DNA from: Paramacrobiotus metropolitanus
Taxonomy: Eukaryota > Tardigrada > Eutardigrada > Parachela > Macrobiotidae
Assembly: GCF_019649055.1 (NCBI RefSeq)
Contig: NW_026570222.1
Coordinates: 2,542,001 to 2,606,000 of the forward strand
Direction: 5' to 3'
Length of the DNA stretch: 64,000 nucleotides
Made by a program: the position numbers and the translations under genes. This document shows, in pieces, positions 21,391-35,708 of the stretch. Each line of letters starts with the position of its first letter. Positions within the stretch are counted from its first letter, which is position 1. The notes beneath the pieces were generated by a model. It was not told the origin of the DNA. It was given only the letters and a program-made list of their open reading frames with translations, and did not search any database.

Positions 21391-24300
21391 ATGTCTCAAG
21401 GAGGCACACTGCGACGCTCCAAATCCAAGTCGGGACTCAGTCTTCGATTGAGTTTCAGCCGGGGACATAAGAGTCCCGTTCCTGGCGAAACCAAGGACGA
21501 TTCGGTTAGTGAATTTCCTAAAATTTTTTTGAAAAAGTGCTTGATAAAATTTTAAGTGTATGTACTTGGTTATTAAGTAAACTTGGCAGATAAAGTGATC
21601 GTTTGTGCTCAATAATTCACTAGATTATGTATAACTGACCCGGCGTCATCGCTGCAAAACATTTGTTTATGTTGTGAAATCCGAAAATTAATGTGTATGC
21701 AGGCTGTAACTCTGATACTGTAATAATATTAAGTATTGTGACCATTTGCCGTAGACATAATAATGGTTAAAATTATTAATATCGTTATACAGTATGCCAC
21801 AGCGGCAAGCCAATATCCACATAGTAATGACGATATCCGGCGCTGGCATTGTTGACGGAAATGATGGGGTATTCGGTGTAAAAAGCCACTAAAAACGGGT
21901 TTTTACATCTTTTTCTCTTTGGTTAAGCAGTGGTTATGGGGAGATAATGTGGCGTATAATCTGTTTGGTATGGTCATTGAATGGTGTCGTCTGCTAGCAT
22001 TTATTGACAGCTTCAGACGATTAAAGCGGCTCATAACTCTACAATATGCGGGTGGCGCTTTTGGTCTGATATCAACAATTATTCCGCGGTTTTCTTATAA
22101 ACACACTCTCGTTTTTAGGGCACCAATGGCTTTCAGGAATTGCGCAAGTACATTAAGCAGAGCGCGGAATTCGCCAAAGAATTAACATCCATTCTGCAGG
22201 AAAGGTAAGCAGTAGTGCAGTGTGTTTGTTTGTTTGTATTCGATAGCGAAGGCATATCGGGTTTATTTGACAACATAGACAGATAATTGAGCCTTGTTGT
22301 GCTGGTCAAAGTGTAAGATTACATTTGCCGGAACGCGCTCGCTCCTCGCAACAGTGTCAGTGGACGGCGGGTTTACTGTTTAGACTTTAAGCTCTTTATC
22401 AGGTTTTATCAGATATTTTGGACTTTATGAGTGTAGGATCAGCAATTAAGTGGCTCATAATTCGCCGTACTCCGAAGCAGACTTGTTTAATCACTGCTCG
22501 TAGCTTGCGGCCCTGTCGCATGCTTGTATTGATTGGGTATTCTTAACCGCTGCGGTAGAATTATGGAAATATATTTTCGAGATTGAATGCATAGTTGCAT
22601 ACTGGTTCATGATTTCATCGTCTTGCTTCTGGAAATATAGCGAGGATAATTACTGTGAATTGGTAGAAAAACACTGAACGCGCTATGCAAAGCTTTATTT
22701 GAAATTTAGGCACATAGTTTAGAATAATCACAGAAATTATAAATTCTTCGGATAGTGCTGCATTGCATAATTTTTGTGGCAATACATAGGAATGGGAACA
22801 ATTTTGGAAAGCTATTCTGATGGACCTAGCGCATGAAACACTGTAAAATTAAATATTTATTTATAACATTTTCCATAAGTTAAAGCTGCAGTATCTACAT
22901 TTGCTGGTGATTTGATGTACAGTCACGGTCAATAAACAACTGAGCACTTGAAAATTGATGGATGAGCCGCCATGGATTTCTGTATAATTTTAGCACAATA
23001 GTTATTTAGACATGAGATTAGAAATCCGCGTTTACTTTTGGATTTTAGTGGTTATTTCTGTTCACGTATGTTACGTATTGATCAAACGACCTGATTTTAC
23101 CGCAGATTCGACGAGCGCATGTCCGAGTTAGGATAACACAGTTATTATAATAGTGCCATTTCCTGTAGGTCAGAATTGGAGACGACCTATGCAAAAGGTC
23201 TGTCCAAGATATCCGCACGTCTCGCCAAAGCCTCCAAGGATGCTGTGGGGTAAGTGCCATCGAACTGGAGAAAATAATCGAAAAAAGTATTGTATTACCG
23301 CCATAATCTCTTGCCGCTGATAATCGCCCACGCTTAATGTAAATTGTCTTCTGACCGTGATAATTTTAAAGTGATACTTGAAAAGCTATCTCACTGGGGT
23401 TTTTTTAAACCCGGCTTTTTTGATTGTTTATTCTAAGACCGAAACAGTAGTCCTCACTTAGCCTGATACGCTCACGCTTGTAAAAGTTTGTCCCGTTATC
23501 TACCGTCACGTTGTCAAACACGTGGGTTTTTCTTAATACCAGGGAAGTTTCGCTTTTTTCTGCAATTGGATTGTCGAAGATGTAAGTTCAGTGGAGACAA
23601 GTTGGTTTAGGCCGTTAGGACTTCAATAAGACATTTTGGCTGAGCCTGAGTTGTTTTTGTTGGTTCCTTGGTTGAGTTCGGCTTAATTTCGTTCGACGCC
23701 AGTTTGCGCTTGATGTTTTAACTGAGTTGGGCAGTTCTTGTAAACAAGACGCCATGTTACAACAAAGCCGAAGCAGTAGCCAAAACAGTGGTCGTCCAGA
23801 TAAAAAATGCATGATAACCACGTCGAACCAGGGTGTCGCATGACAATCTGCACGGAAGTTCGCTTTAAGTCACGTTTATCGTTATACCGATTCGGAAGAT
23901 GGTCATACTCTGTTATCCCAGATTCGTAAGGAAATTAACACAAATGATACAAAAACCACGGTGTGTAGTGTCACCTTAGTATTTCTTGCGTGTCGATTTG
24001 CGTCAAAGAAACTCCCGTTATATCTATTACGTGCTGAGCGTTTCTGCAATTAAACGAAAGCCGCCAAAATCAATAGCATCTGGGTGGAAAGTTACATCGC
24101 ATGCGCGTTTCGCGAAGATTGTCAGTCGGTGCGATGTTTATGTTTTGCAAAACACTGCTCAGTGGCGGTATGTTTTGGTTTTTCTCTTATTTTACCAAGC
24201 TTAAGCGGGGCATTGTTTGCGGCTGTTTTATGTGACTTATTTTATGTGATCATATGTATTGTTTTATTTTAATCGCATTCGAATAAAATGCTGTCAGTTT

Positions 24301-27300
24301 ATATGCTCACTGCTCCTTCAACCTTTGTTAGGTTATTATGTTCGTAATTGTGCAATTAAATGCCGGGCTGGATTTACTGAAGTGATGATAATTATATAGC
24401 ATCGAAAATTGAATGCAACCTTCCTTAGCGTGGGAGGTGGTTCGCTGGTTTTTATGACAGTTAATCCTTTTTTGTAGTACCCTGGCCAATGCTTGGATTG
24501 GTATCGCAACGGAGATGGAACAAGAGGCTGAATTGCACCGGTAATTATCGCAGTGGGGTTCCAGCAATGAAAAAGTTGATTAGTTTGCATTAATTATAGG
24601 TATGTTGCGGACTTCATGCAGCAAGAAGTTGCTCAACCACTTCGAACGCTGAACGAAACACACACTAAATCACGCAAACAGGTAAGCCGCTAATGCTGCT
24701 CGTCTTGACATAATTTTCTCAAGAGCCGCCTAGCATTTTCGTTAATTCTGGTTATTTGTAACGAGAAATTTGTGTAATTTTCGAAGCGCAACATTTGGTT
24801 GCGCTGTATTGGTTTGAGTTATTTTAGCAGTAAAGTGGCAGTTACACTTGGAATGTTAAAAATATTATGATGTATATGGACCATACAATGCACCATATAC
24901 GGTGTTGAACAAAACGAATGAATGATGGGAATTTATTGTCCGACGTATGCAAATAAGGTTTCCGTGTAATGATCTGTGATATTAAATCTCAAATGCTAAC
25001 GTATAAATGTGCAAGTAAAATGTCATTGATGTTTGTTTATATATTTAATACATTCATCATTTTTCGGGTATAAATGCACGACATTGCGTTAAACCTGAAA
25101 AAGTGAGTTAAGCACCACGGTTGGATGAGTTTTTGTCATGTCGGGCGAATAGAATCATGAAAGCGTTTATTAAACTGAATCCAAGTGGAACTAAATCAAC
25201 AGCGGTTGGCTTTTGTTTGGCTAGATTGAAGCACAGGTGGAGCGGGCTGATAAAGCGCTAAAAGAACGCCGTGCCGATGAGTTCAAGGTACTGCACATTT
25301 ACAGTAATTGTGCTGCACATTTACAGCTCTCTAAATTGGAACATTTTTATCTGATCATCGAACTATTCGCTTTTTTGTTGACTTTTCCGGCATCGCGATA
25401 AGTACCATCATGGGGTTGTTATGATGATCTCATAGGTTAAGCGCGATAGTCACACATTGTCCAAGGAACTCGAGAAACTGCAGGAACAAATCTACGCTGT
25501 CAAACTGGGCAAAGTGAAGTCGTCCAGTGAAAAAGAAGTCGGCAAACTGCAGGCCAAACGGCACAAGTTGGCGGACAGTGTCCGGCTGGAGGAGAAAGAA
25601 TATCACGATGCGGCTGTTCGCGCCGAGCGGGCTCGACAAGACTGGGACAGTGTCATGTTTAAATCGGCTAACCATCTGCAGAATGTGGAGGAAGAGCGCC
25701 GGAAATTCCTTCAGGAGACCGGTGTCAAATACGTCAACGTCATGTCCTCGATGGCCCCGAAATACGTACAGATCTGCGATAAGATGCGGGATAATATGAA
25801 TCGAGTGGATCTCAACTTGGATATCCAGAGTATTATATCGGAACGGGGCACTTCTCCCAATATCCAGGAGCAGATTTTATGCGACTTTTATGTACGTCGA
25901 TCAATACTTTTATGTATTCACTTACAGGCGCTTTATTGAGCCATTAAGTCTGGGCATGTGCTGAATTGATTTATTTATTTATAGGCTGAGGATATGGTGA
26001 ATTTGATGAATAAGGATAGGCGCTTGGAATTTCTTCACAGATATGCTGCCATCTTTACGGAAGATATTCAGAAGGAACTGAAAAGCCGTGAAGGTAAGCC
26101 GCATATTTTTGGTTTCTTTGTTTGTTGTGGTGTCAGAATATGTGGCGATCTTTGTTTGCTTATGGTTTGTGTTGTGGCAGCGTGAACTCCATAATTTGCT
26201 TGCAAATTCTTTGGTTTATCCTGATTTAATTTTATTTTGCTTTCAATTTTTAGTTACGGAGAAAGTGCGTAATGCATGGTTTGTCCTAGGAATGGGTCAT
26301 TTAGCTCAAGTGTACCGTGATACACCAAACTTTGCCACAGAAGAGGGCCAAATGGAAGTGGGAGAAAAGCTGCAGCACTCCGACACAATGCTCCGCTTCC
26401 TGCAAGCCTGTCTGCATAAAGTGCACGCAACAATGGCTGATGTGGACGGCCTGGAGAAACCGCGCCATCCACTACAGCGTTTCATGGAACGCGATCGCTC
26501 AAAAGGTCTCAACGTGACCATTCTCCGTATTCCCGAGTGGGTAGCACGCGATCTGAAACCCGACCAAAACGGCGACATCCAGAACACCGCCGCACCCGGC
26601 AGTCCCATCAATCAGGCGCTACAGGAGCGCGGATCACGTGCCAGTTCCGCGGGATCGGGACACGGCTCGGTGGGACGGAAGGAAGGCTTCCGGCAGAGTG
26701 TTATGGTGCAGAGCCACATCTATCCACAGAGTCCGACACACCAGAGCTTCGATCAGGTGGATCACGGCTCGGGGATGCCGGAGGCACCGCCCAGCTATTC
26801 AGAGGCCTGTAAAGGGCGCTGTCGGGCACTGTATGACTATCAGGCGAGGATGCCGGACGAACTGACGTTAAAAGTTGGTAAGTTGTGATGATTAATAAAT
26901 TCTGGCTATCATGGATTGAGTCGTAGACGATTTACGACGCTTTAGCTGTGGTGTGGTTTTTGTGCGAGAAATGTGTAGTTGTTTCGATAGGATCGGTCTC
27001 GTTTGTATGCTACATTATTCATAAGACACGGGAGTGATTCAGAAGCACAATGCGCCAGGTTGGGTGGCGCGGGTGGTGTACTAGGCTATCCACAATCTTT
27101 CCATATTACTTACTCATTAGACTTACTTGCTTGTGTATGACTAAGCGCTTCCGGTCGTGCCAAATGGGAGATTCGGTCGGTTGCTGATGTATTCCTTGTT
27201 TTTGTCTGCCCTCTAGGCGATATCATCTTGATCCATGCCAAACAGTCTGATGGATGGTAAGTGTGATGATTCATCCGGTGGATCGATAAGTAGCGGGGTG

Positions 27301-27400
27301 TGCTGTGGTATTCTGAATATTTCTTTCCTCCAACAGGTGGCGTGGCGAGCTGCGTGGCAAAATGGGCGCCTTCCCTGCGTGCTATGTGGAGGAAGTATGA
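21391..27400 (+). CDS. NOSTRIN: Nostrin-like F-BAR and SH3 adaptor
   Basis: Eleven exons, all phases consistent: 21391-21504, 22119-22204, 23169-23249, 24478-24540, 24600-24681, 25225-25287, 25436-25891, 25985-26093, 26254-26877, 27217-27256 and 27337-27400; about 593 residues. A basic N terminus (TLRRSKSKSGLSLRLSF) precedes an F-BAR domain (GFQELRKYIKQSAEFAKELT, ETTYAKGLSKISARLAKA, NAWIGIATEMEQEAELH). A long coiled coil follows, then a helical block around LMNKDRRLEFLHRYAAIF, a Ser/Pro-rich linker with a PPSYSEA motif, and a C-terminal SH3 domain (CRALYDYQARMPDELTLK, DGWWRGELRGKMGAFPACYV). F-BAR proteins of this kind bind curved plasma membrane, and nostrin regulates endocytosis, caveolar eNOS and actin. 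Order and length fit nostrin better than other F-BAR/SH3 proteins such as PACSIN or CIP4, but the eNOS role need not apply in an invertebrate. Confidence 0.88.
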
Positions 27401-29457
27401 TAGATAATCTCAGACACATTGTGATGGGCGGATCCATGTATAGCGCAAAGAGATTGCTGGGATCGCGAATGATCTGGTGACTGGCAGTTGGAAAGACCGG
27501 AGAGTTCTCTTTGTGGAGTGATTGACAGAGGTTCCGTATTGAGAGATCGTCGGCTTCCGTTCGGCTTCGGATATACATTTCACATTCTCCCGAGTTTGCC
27601 CCTTTGGACTTCCCTTTCCCTTCATACCCGGTTGATTCCGGTTTCACAGTTCTGTGGTTTTATGTACAAAATACAAATGCTTTTCGATTGGTGTGAAGTT
27701 TTTACCGGTATCTGGTCCCGGCGAACACGAGTTTACTTTTAGCAGTGGGTTTTGTACGTTATTAATTTGCGGTTGGCGGGCCGTCGCAACGAGAGTTGAC
27801 AATTATTTTATGGTTATGGGTGAATGGTTGACGTTATAAAGACCTATTTGGTTTTTAGAAATGGTTCCGGAAAAAAAGTGATTAAAAATTGTTTTCTACG
27901 TGAGGTTGTGCTTTATTCCAAGCCTGTTTGAGTTACTTCTTCAAGTTATTTATATGATTTAATGTCGGACAGAAATGCCATTACTTCTCCTGCGCTGACT
28001 ACCAGCAGTATAAATGACATGCAATGAAATGGTACGATTAGTAAATAAAACAAGGAGTATCTAACGGTAAACCAAATGCACAAATTTTGAACCGCTTTTA
28101 TCATCATGCCAAATTCTCGAATCGTAATGCAGTAATTCGCACCGAACGTTTAATTTGCAATCCATGAACGTCAACTCAGTATCAGCATTACCTGTTGTTA
28201 TGCACTGCATAATCTGCATTAGTACGAGTATATATAAATGATTTTGACTAGAGAAACAAATGCACAAGAGCTTACAAGACTTCGCTTGACTTATTCATAT
28301 TTAAGGCATGTAAGAAAAAATTAAGTTTTCCGTTAAGAAAGTGCAGGGGAATCTAGAAGCAGCAGGGTTTAAATTGTGATTAAATACACTATAAAAGCTT
28401 ATACTACGTACTTTCATTGACACTTTGATGCAGTACTCTACTCTAGATGTCCTATGAGTTGTGACCTTGCAATAGGCCTGCTTCCACAATCTGCTTCCAC
28501 AAATGATCGTTGTGTGCGGTGCACTTGAGATGCTTTCATTTCCGGTCGATTCCCATAGGGATTGTGTTACTCATATCTTAACCGAACAACTGTCACTACG
28601 AATTACACTGATTGCGCTGCTCCATTTGTTCCGCACAAAAGCCGAATGATTCACGGGCGCCGTATCCAATTTTTTCAGCGCCGTGTGTTTGCATTTGCTT
28701 TGCCAATTAGAGAAATTGCCTGCTGGGTGATTTATGGAGACTGCTTTCTTAACCGGATGTGGATTATTTGCCGACGACCTTTAACCAAGTACTGCTGATG
28801 GATTGATGGATCTTTTGTGCTGATTGATCGGAGCAAGGTTGTTTATGCATAACATAAACACATGCACCTGCTGGAATTCCCATGACTCGCTTTTTACGGT
28901 TGCTGGATTAGACGATTAGTCATGGGCCATCCTGCAGATTACTAGATAATTTTATTACAAAGCCACTGTAAGAAGGACGCACAGAAACACGACCTTCTTA
29001 CAGATTCAAGTCTTACAACCAAAAGCAGAACTCATCCAGGGAAGATAGATTTACGCGGTAATGCCATATGGTGATCGCAATGTTCGCTACAATAAACTTC
29101 TATGTGTGTTCAAAATTGCAAATAAAAGGAAGAATACTTCTATATTTTTTTACAGGCATACACTTCCGTTCAGCTTGAAATTGTGTGTTAAAGGTTAATA
29201 AATTGAAACTTTCCCAGTCTTTCATGTCTCAGCTTTTTCGATCATTCTTTATCAGTGTTTTTCTTTTGGACTTTGAACACATAGAACAATATCATTTTTG
29301 GCAGAGTAAATGCAAGTGTCCAAAAGTGTTTACGTGCGTTTGAATGTAACTACTCCAGTCCTTAATTATATATTTTATACATTGCAGTTCAAAGCATGGT
29401 ACATGCAAAGCTTATCGGTTACTGGCATACCAAATCCCCACAGATCTCCTGAGCAAA
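27401..29457. other. 3' UTR of nostrin-like gene and intergenic DNA
   Basis: No gene seen. AATAAA occurs near 28043 and 29122 on the plus strand, either of which could serve the nostrin-like gene. The right edge should hold the 3' UTR of the convergent secreted-protein gene. Confidence 0.4.
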
Positions 29458-31193
29458 TTAACCCTGTAAATTCGGCTGCTGTTGCTGCGCTTCCTGCCAA
29501 GAATTGGGACGCGGCTGGAACTGCACCTGCACGTTGAGAGTGGGCTGCTGAATCTGACCGTGTCCGTGCGCTCCCCAGCCGCCCTGCTGTTGCTGCTGAC
29601 CGTGGGCGTGGCCGGCATGTTGCTGGCCGTGCAACTGGTGCTGCTGTTGCTGGAGCACTTGTTGCTGTTGTTGGTGGAGGAGTAATTGTTGCTGTTGCTG
29701 CTGTTGGAGGATTTGCATCTGTTGGATGGCTTGCTGCGAGGCTTTCACGCAGGATTGACGACGAGTGCACACACCGTTACAGCATCCCAGGGACTGCTTA
29801 ATATCTGCCGGTGTCGATTTAAAGTAGCAGTCGTTGTCGACATTGCACCCTAAAACACAAAATTAATATGCATTTCCGATGTCCTGCTTTCTCGCCGATT
29901 TTTTAACACGAATTTCTCACTGTCAAATTTGTTTATAAGATTTAAAAACACATTAATTTTTGTTGTATTTCGTACGCAGGATGTAATTATAAACTGCTTT
30001 TATAATTGTAATATAATAATTATGTATAATAATTATGAACATCGTATTTTTGCATTTATCTTACTTTGCCAGCATCGCTTTCCATACATAGCCGCGTCAC
30101 CCTGTGCGGTGGAGCCGAGCTGCAGCAGTTCCTCCGATTCGATGCCGAACTCTTCGCTCTTTCCGCCAGCGGATTTGGGCAACGGCTGGTAGTTGGCCGG
30201 AACACGGCCGAGCTGCTTAGCCAACGCCAGCTTCTCGTTGTCTTCGATGTTGAGGCATTCGAAGAAAGTACCGTGGTGTTCCGCCGTAGCGAAACTGCCG
30301 GCACAACAATCCATGCTGTTGCGGCAGCTCTTCGGTCCGCAGAAGCGGCAGAAACCAGCCTGGCAAGCGTGCATGGGAGAGCAGTCACTCTGGTTCAGGC
30401 AAGGCTTTTCTGCCAAAAAAACCCGGGAATTTAATCAGGGCAGCCGAACCCGTCTATATTACAGAACCGACAGTCCCTTGAAATCTTGAGGGTTTTAGAA
30501 TGTCAGGTCATGTATATAGTTATCACAAAAATATTGTGCATGTAACTACTAACTTCCATATTTCCATAAACCATAACAAAATGCCAACAATGGCTTGTAC
30601 TCGTATTTAAAACCTTGCTACCATAATATAGCACACCACTGGGCGTACTTACCGATATCAGTAAATATCGGAGTGTTGAATGGCACGCAGAGATTCAGCA
30701 AAAGGTCACAGCGCAGACCCAGTCCGCAGTCCTTAGGCTTTTTGCATTTGTGGATTCCCCACACCTGATTTCGCAGTACTTGTCCGAAAAACTGTGTAAT
30801 GGGAGCATAGTTGCTGGTGTTAGTGCTGCCGGCAGCGGATCCGGACTGGTTTCCGCCTTGCGGGTTGAATTCCACATGCGCTGTGAAGCCCGTCGACGAG
30901 GAGGTTGTCGAGTCAAATTGTGACGCCACTGAAAAACAGTACACCTAAATCGTATATTTTAAGTGTGCATACGGTTAGTACGTTAGCTTTTGTATACATT
31001 AATGGACAACTGGTTAATATATTTGCAAATTAAACATTTCAGTCTACACTACGTGAATATCTAAATATTACTCGTAGTAGACTTTACAGCAGAAACTGTA
31101 ACTTTATCGGAACATATGCAAAGGTCACAATCATATCACACCTTGTGGAACTCCACATATCAGCGCCACGCATAATATTAATACTGAAAGCAT
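29458..31193 (-). CDS. Secreted Cys-rich protein with Gln/His-rich tail
   Basis: Four exons with consistent phases: 31193-31142, 30928-30653, 30409-30065 and 29849-29458; 354 residues. Exon 1 encodes almost only a signal peptide (MLSVLILCVALICGVPQ). A Ser/Thr/Gly/Asn-rich stretch follows, then three Cys modules: CKKPKDCGLGLRCDLLLNLC (about residues 88-107), CLNQSDCSPMHACQAGFCRF with CGPKSCRNSMDCCAG (about 113-147), and CNVDNDCYF with LGCCNGVCTRRQSC (about 226-258). The last ~95 residues are Gln/His-rich (VLQQQQHQLHGQQH). The Cys spacing resembles Dickkopf- or EB-type extracellular modules, but I do not recognise the family. It is probably an extracellular or cuticle/matrix protein. Function is unknown. 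Confidence 0.78.
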
Positions 31194-33323
31194 TTTCAAC
31201 TGCAGAATGTAAAACGAACGCTTTATCGCGACAGTTTTTAAAGTAGCAATTAAAAAACCGTTTTCCAACACTGCACGCCGGCTTTATACGGCAGACGAAG
31301 TACAGGAAGTGATCACAACGAGCGATATGTGGGCACTGGATCTGATAGGAATGTTATTAACCCTGGATAAGCGAAAACAGGAAGTGTCATAGTCCATACA
31401 CACAAAACAAGAAATTTTGCAATTACCAAAAACTGCACGCAAATAGCTACTTATATTTCAGTCTGGCTTGTTTTCACTTCAAACTTCCACGTGCTAGTAG
31501 ACCAATTAAGCATTTTACAGAATTTGGCATGTTTTAGCCAAAAGTTCCGTAACAAATTCGAGTGGTCATCTTCAATTGTCGCAATCACGTACGTACCGTC
31601 ACCTGGGAAATTCCATGAGTATTGTCAATATTACTCTACTATTGAGAAATTTCTGAAGATTCAAGTATCTGGAACTCGGAAGTGTGTCTTCAACTGGTCA
31701 TGAGAAGCAGAGTGATAAGTATCAGAATTCTTATTATAACTTCCTAGATTACGGAGTGTATGTTATTAGGATACCGACCTGATTAAAAATATGCGAGACT
31801 AGTACTAAACTCCAATGGGTCATGGTTTCCGGATGCACCTACTAGAACTATTATTTTTTATACTTACTCATAGACCGTCTTCTCTCTTTCCCTATCGTAT
31901 CTGGTAAGTATGACCTTTATAGCAGTTTAGCAAAGCTTGAACAAGTTCTTATTGAATTTTTCAACGCTTTTGAAGTGAAATATTGCCCATATTCAGTGTT
32001 TCGGCGTACATTATATTTTACTTACGACCAGATGGCTTTCAGGTCATGATGAACGCCATACTTGTCCAAGAAATATACAGATACTGTCACTTTGTTAAAT
32101 TTTAATACGAGTCTCGCTTTTTTGACGGCTCAGTAAGAACATTTCATTAACTTATAAATAAACAAAAAATTTATTGACAGATTGTTTCTAATTTATCGTT
32201 ATCTCTCACGTGAATAATAATCACGAGGCTGGTGGCGGCGTTCGCAACAGAGACGATAACAATGAGATCATTTAATTTATCTGATGGGCGAAACCGCCAG
32301 TTAACCAGAGCTGATTCTCAAAAACGTTTGTTGCCAAATAAATAATGCGCTATCTGTATTAGTACTTACACTGGTACCTCAACATTTTCAGGAACAACAA
32401 GCATGACATTTCCATTCCTCCGGAAACTCTTGCATAATCATCATGCTGCACTTTACTTCTGTAATCAGCAAACCTAATCCTACCAACAGTTACAAATAGT
32501 TATGCAAGTCCGCACAAGTATTAAAGTCGACAATGATATGACATGCAAAGCTACCATTACCGGTATTATGGTTTTTACGTTAGAAACCAGCATAAAAATA
32601 GTAGTCTAATGCACCTGGCCTTCGTTCTCAGTTATCGAAATCGCACAGCACTGGTTTGAAGCACTTTTGTTTTCTAAATTAACAAAACAAATGTTTGATA
32701 AGCAGTAATACTGAGATTTGGGCAGAATCTTTTCCCAGTTTTCTCACTCTCCATACATCAATAAGAGGTAACGTTAGCATACCGGAGCCTTACATACATT
32801 ACAACAAAAATGCAATCCTTATTGCTTTTTGACTGCATCGTTGTCGGAATCATAGTTAAACCGCAGTGACGATAGAATATATTAATCATTTTCCAAACCA
32901 AACTCGTTAATTTTAGTGCGGTAGCTCACCATTGGAACCAGCACTGCGATTAATGAGCTTTACGACATACGATATAAGAGCGATAAAGCAAAGTACATTT
33001 TCTCCCCAGAAGCGCACAAATCTTTTACTTTCAAAGTTTCAAGATTTTGTAATTCCCACCATTTATATATTAGCTTCCAATTCTAAGAAACCGTAAAAAA
33101 CCCTGCCGCGTTAACGCCTCCAAAAAACCACCGAATCAAATCAGACATAATTATGCTTAAATTTTACAAAATACTGTGAAGTGCAATGGCAACCCGGAAT
33201 AACAAGATAAAACATCAGTAATTATTCCACCACCAAACCCATCTCTGCAACGTAACACAGCGTGCATTTTAAAAAACTTCTAGAGGACCTTGAACGAACG
33301 GCAAGGCGGCTGACTTCCAACAA
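31194..33323. other. Intergenic, no gene seen
   Basis: AT-rich, with no recognisable exon on either strand. It should hold the promoter of the secreted-protein gene (near 31.2-31.4 kb) and the 3' UTR of the first MECR copy. Confidence 0.4.
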
Positions 33324-34815
33324 TTACTGCAGTTCCTTCCGTACCTGATCCATAATCTGCTCATCCAAAACCAGCAGGTACTTCTTCCCACAGAATCCCT
33401 CTTGTGTCTTCTTGATAGCCTCTTTATAATCCTTCATGCCGATAGCCTCCATCTTGGGCGGACGGACTTTAGCATCCTTCATCAACTGCACCACGTTGTT
33501 CAGCATCTCAATTCTCTCCTCCGTCGAACTATCCCGGCACCAGGCTCCAATCCAGAAGCCGCGCAGTACAATGTCCTTGAAAATCAAGGCTGTTGTCGGC
33601 ACGAGAAGGGGTTGCTTGGACATGCCACCGTACGTGACCAGTTGGGCTTGATTCGTCAGCAGTTTGGTCATATCGCTGACGGCTTTGCCGCCCACGCAGT
33701 TCAAGCCCAATTTGGCTTTAGGCAGACTACCGAGGAGTTTGCGATCCTGGAGGTCGGCGTCGGTGATATTGTGAGTGCCGCCCAGCGATTTCAAATGGGA
33801 CAGTGTGGCTTCCTTATCCGGACGGTCACGGATGATATTGATCGTCTGCCAGTCGTTGGCTGCGGCGAACTGAATCACCAGCTGACCGACGGCACTGTTC
33901 GCGCCGTTCTGAATAATCACGTCTCCCTTTCGAAGGGCCTAAAAAAAGAGCTTTTGAATTTCGGAATGTTTGGATGCCGTACATATTACACAACCGCACA
34001 AGTCCGATGAATTTAAAAGAAATTAAACAACTTCCGAAAACATTTGTGCAGCAGGTCTAAACGCGGCCGTAAGCATTACACAGTAAACTGGATATACTTA
34101 CAATTATTACAACAATAGTCACTATCGTAACAAAACTTTCAAAATAAATTATAAGCAGAAGAGCAAAACACCACTACTGGCTAGTCCTATACAAGAAACA
34201 GAGTTATCAAGTTCAAACAAATTTACTAACCAAAATAATTACTACAGAGAGTTAGTGTGGCATTAGTCTCGAGAGAAGAGACGGTAATCTTAATTCTTAA
34301 GTAATCAGAGGATCACCGAAAACGCAGCTTACAGCGTAATCATACAACATACGGAATGCCGTGCAGGGATTGATGGCCAACGTGGCCGCGGCCCAAAAAG
34401 GCACGTCGTTGGGGATCTTGAGCACTTGCGTGGCCGGTACAACAGCATGCGTCTGCCACGTACCCGGAGTATCGGTAGACATAATAACGCGGTCGCCACA
34501 TTTGACGTTCTTCACAGCGGATCCCACGGAAAGTACTTCGGCGGTGCCTTCATTGCCAGCCACCCAGGGCAGTTTTGGCTTCACTCCGTACACTCCTTGG
34601 ACGGTATTGATATCCGCGGGATTGATGGGCGCTGCCAGGAACTTTAGCGCAACATCTCCTTCGCTCAGCGTCTGCGGAATGGACTCGGTTTCAATGGCAA
34701 GCACTTTGTCCGGATCGCCGAATTCCTTGTAGCGTAAGCCCGTCGACTGCCATGAAGAGGCCCGACGAATATGCAAAAGGCTACCGCGGAACGGATTAAA
34801 TTTCGAAAGGATCAT
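33324..34815 (-). CDS. MECR: Mitochondrial enoyl thioester reductase (MECR), copy 1
   Basis: Two exons, 34815-34333 and 33938-33324, phase 0, 365 residues (human 373). An N-terminal basic, Ser-rich stretch (NPFRGSLLHIRRASSW) looks like a mitochondrial targeting peptide. Then come the MDR-superfamily landmarks: [15 protein letters not shown] (about residues 64-78), GNEGTAEVLSVG, GTWQTHAVV, NPCTAFRMLYDYA, the nucleotide-binding stretch [36 protein letters not shown] and [20 protein letters not shown]. The tyrosine of VQGVYG corresponds to the catalytic Tyr of the family. MECR carries out the last step of mitochondrial fatty acid synthesis (NADPH-dependent 2-enoyl thioester reduction), which supplies lipoic acid precursors. 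A second copy lies just upstream on the same strand. Confidence 0.95.
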
Positions 34816-35708
34816 GTTTGATTAGAAATGAAAACACCTGCAAATCACATTAATATCAGCAAAGTTATGATCACTAACAGTATTAAAGTTAAATTAAACT
34901 ACTTACCAGTTAGTGAGTTGAAACTCCACGATACTGCGGAAAGAAACAGCTGATTTCTTCCACCGAATGTTTTGTACAGTATATGTACTGGATAGGACAG
35001 TAAAGTGAGTACCAAGAACTAACAAGCAACAGCTGATCAGAGTCTGGCAGCGGTTTAATAGGCACACCGCCACTTCGCGTAGTTCGTAACTTCGTACGAA
35101 GCTACTACCGGTGCGTATTTCCTAAATTTTTTACTGTACTTGTAGAAAGAATACTCAAATCATTAAAACAGTTATTGTTCATTTAAATTTTAGAATTTTG
35201 GCTTTTGAGTGCGGTTAATTACGGTTAATAATTGTAGTGATAGCAATTCGGGTGTGCCGAAATCCTTGACACGGCATTATGAGCACCAGTTTATGTTTGT
35301 TCATCCTGTCGGCGTTGCAACAAACTCTTAAAATAATGATCTGTCACTACTTAAGTTAGTATTCTTATATGCGTAGAGCTTCCAATATATCTTCTGTAAA
35401 TCCAAAAAATCTAGGTATTGGAGTCAACGCATGCAAATCTCTACTGTTGCATTGCAGTGTTTTTCCTTGCGAGTTTTTTTAAGAAAGTTGCAAGCTTTAA
35501 ATGCAGTATCATTTTACACGCTACGGTCGCTACCCGATCGTTCTGGATGTTCATATGGAATAATTCGAGTAGGGAGCTCACTTACAATCATTTCAATACA
35601 GTATATAATACAATTTTACAGCGCAACATTTATTCCCACTTCAAGAATGTGCATTGCTGCAAACATGCATCCCGTCACCGCCACATCAACTACGTTTTGG
35701 CTTCAGGT

